From Rallus limicola (lineage: Eukaryota; Chordata; Aves; Gruiformes; Rallidae), in the NCBI GenBank assembly GCA_022605955.1, contig JAKCOZ010000246.1, forward strand, positions 248,001 to 312,000: a stretch of DNA of 64,000 nucleotides, written 5' to 3'. The first letter of the stretch is position 1; each line of letters opens with the position of its first letter. A program made the position numbers and the translations under genes. The notes under the pieces were generated by a model. That model saw only the letters and a program-made list of their open reading frames with translations. It was not told where the DNA came from and did no database searches. Positions 63,744-64,000 of the stretch are shown here, piece by piece.

Positions 63744-63768
63744 AAGCTAGGCCTGAAAGGCCTAGCTT
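63744..63768. repeat. Perfect dyad with standard loop
   Basis: The core is GGCCTGAAAGGCC: the usual A at unit position 83 is C, which completes the palindromic arms while the GAA loop keeps its normal orientation. It may be a single substitution or arm-to-arm conversion. Confidence 0.8.
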
Positions 63769-64000
63769 GTCTGAAACCTCCTAACAGGACACACGAGCAG
63801 CCCCTGTCACTTTGGCTCTCAGCCTTTTCCTTTGCCTGGAAAGAGGGAACATGCCTGGAACCTCCTACGGTGCTTTTCTCGGCCCTAGCAGACTGCAGTT
63901 CAAAACATGCTAAACGTCCAGCAATAACTCCCAAAGTAAAGAAGCTAGGCCTGAAAGGCATAGCTTGTCTGAAACCTCCTAAGAGGACACACGAGCAGCC

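Larger units (their letters stand above)
1..64000. repeat. 198-bp tandem satellite array, about 321.6 units
   Basis: The entire window is one satellite family in head-to-tail order. Unit starts (CTCGGCCCTAGCAG) fall at 1, 199, 397 and so on, with a 198-bp period throughout. The last full unit boundary is at 63,878. That equals 321 x 198 plus 7 x 47 bp of insertions minus 10 bp of deletions, so no net indel is unaccounted for. All units share one orientation. Consensus GC is 50%. Most units carry a few substitutions relative to consensus. No unique sequence interrupts the array and neither edge is reached. The pattern is typical of centromeric or pericentromeric satellites of eukaryotes; that location is inferred. 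The family itself is not recognised. Confidence 0.98.
53991..64000. repeat. Right-hand, most uniform part of the array
   Basis: About 50 units dominated by the GAGCAGACC and GAGCAGCCC types with single private substitutions. Few of the special types common on the left are present (single AACATGAC near 55475; ACACCCGAG near 54090, 54490, 55080 and 59633). Neighbouring units often share a rare base (AAAATAAAG at 57206 and 57404; AGCTTCTCTG at 58029 and 58227), which indicates local unit-by-unit copying. TTTGGATCTC recurs at 60846, 62430, 63024 and 63618. The array runs off the window end. Confidence 0.8.

Noticed and set aside
1..64000. CRISPR array
   Set aside because: There is no repeat and spacer alternation. 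The whole 198-bp unit is repeated, with no unique spacers and no cas genes.
1..64000. CENP-B box in the unit
   Set aside because: The core TTCG....A..CGGG is absent from the consensus. CCTTCGGTGC variants at 51593 and 53375 create TTCG but lack the rest of the motif.
1..64000. Large-scale inversion of part of the array
   Set aside because: The unit start CTCGGCCCTAGCAG and its neighbours are read in the same direction from 1 to 63,878. Only 25-bp segments at the foldbacks are inverted.
1..64000. tRNA, rRNA, telomeric repeats, transposons or unique genes hidden between units
   Set aside because: The length of the window is fully accounted for by units, the seven insertions and the seven deletions, leaving no room for other sequence.

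Overview
The whole 64 kb is one uninterrupted head-to-tail satellite DNA array. I see no gene, RNA gene or recognisable mobile element. The repeat unit is 198 bp with a GC content of 50% (99 of 198 bases in the consensus). The window starts exactly on a unit boundary as I chose it (CTCGGCCCTAGCAG) and ends 123 bp into another unit, so the array continues past both ends. The bookkeeping closes exactly: 321 units of 198 bp, plus seven 47-bp insertions, minus 10 bp lost in seven small deletions, gives the last unit start at 63,878. All units have the same orientation. Most differ from consensus at only a few positions and many match it exactly (for example 397-594).

This points to a eukaryotic nuclear genome, probably from a long-read assembly and probably centromeric or pericentromeric heterochromatin. 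Unit size, homogeneity and higher-order repeats (HORs) fit that class. I do not recognise the family and do not name a species. No CENP-B box core was found. Each unit carries a 25-bp near-perfect dyad, four CpGs and a PstI site.

Layout. (1) 1-9.5 kb: mixed unit types. (2) 9.5-17.8 kb: a 21-unit, 4158-bp higher-order repeat present twice in tandem, with all compared markers shared. (3) 18.1-40.6 kb: seven foldback junctions, each a 47-bp inverted-plus-direct insertion at the same point of the unit, spaced 17, 8, 4, 47, 19 and 17 units apart. The junctions travel with the higher-order blocks. The interval 24-33 kb holds 15-17-unit blocks tagged by small deletions. (4) 40.6-44 kb: a third copy of the 17-unit block without its distal foldback. 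(5) 44-64 kb: more uniform array without foldbacks, with a 12-unit (2376-bp) periodicity near 50-53 kb.

Very long open frames exist on both strands. They follow from the period being 66 codons with one stop-free frame per strand, and I treat none as coding. The most interesting content is structural: the foldback junctions, which look like template-switch events using the unit's own dyad as microhomology; rare loop inversions of that dyad; and transitions seen at both strands of all four CpGs, which suggests germline methylation.
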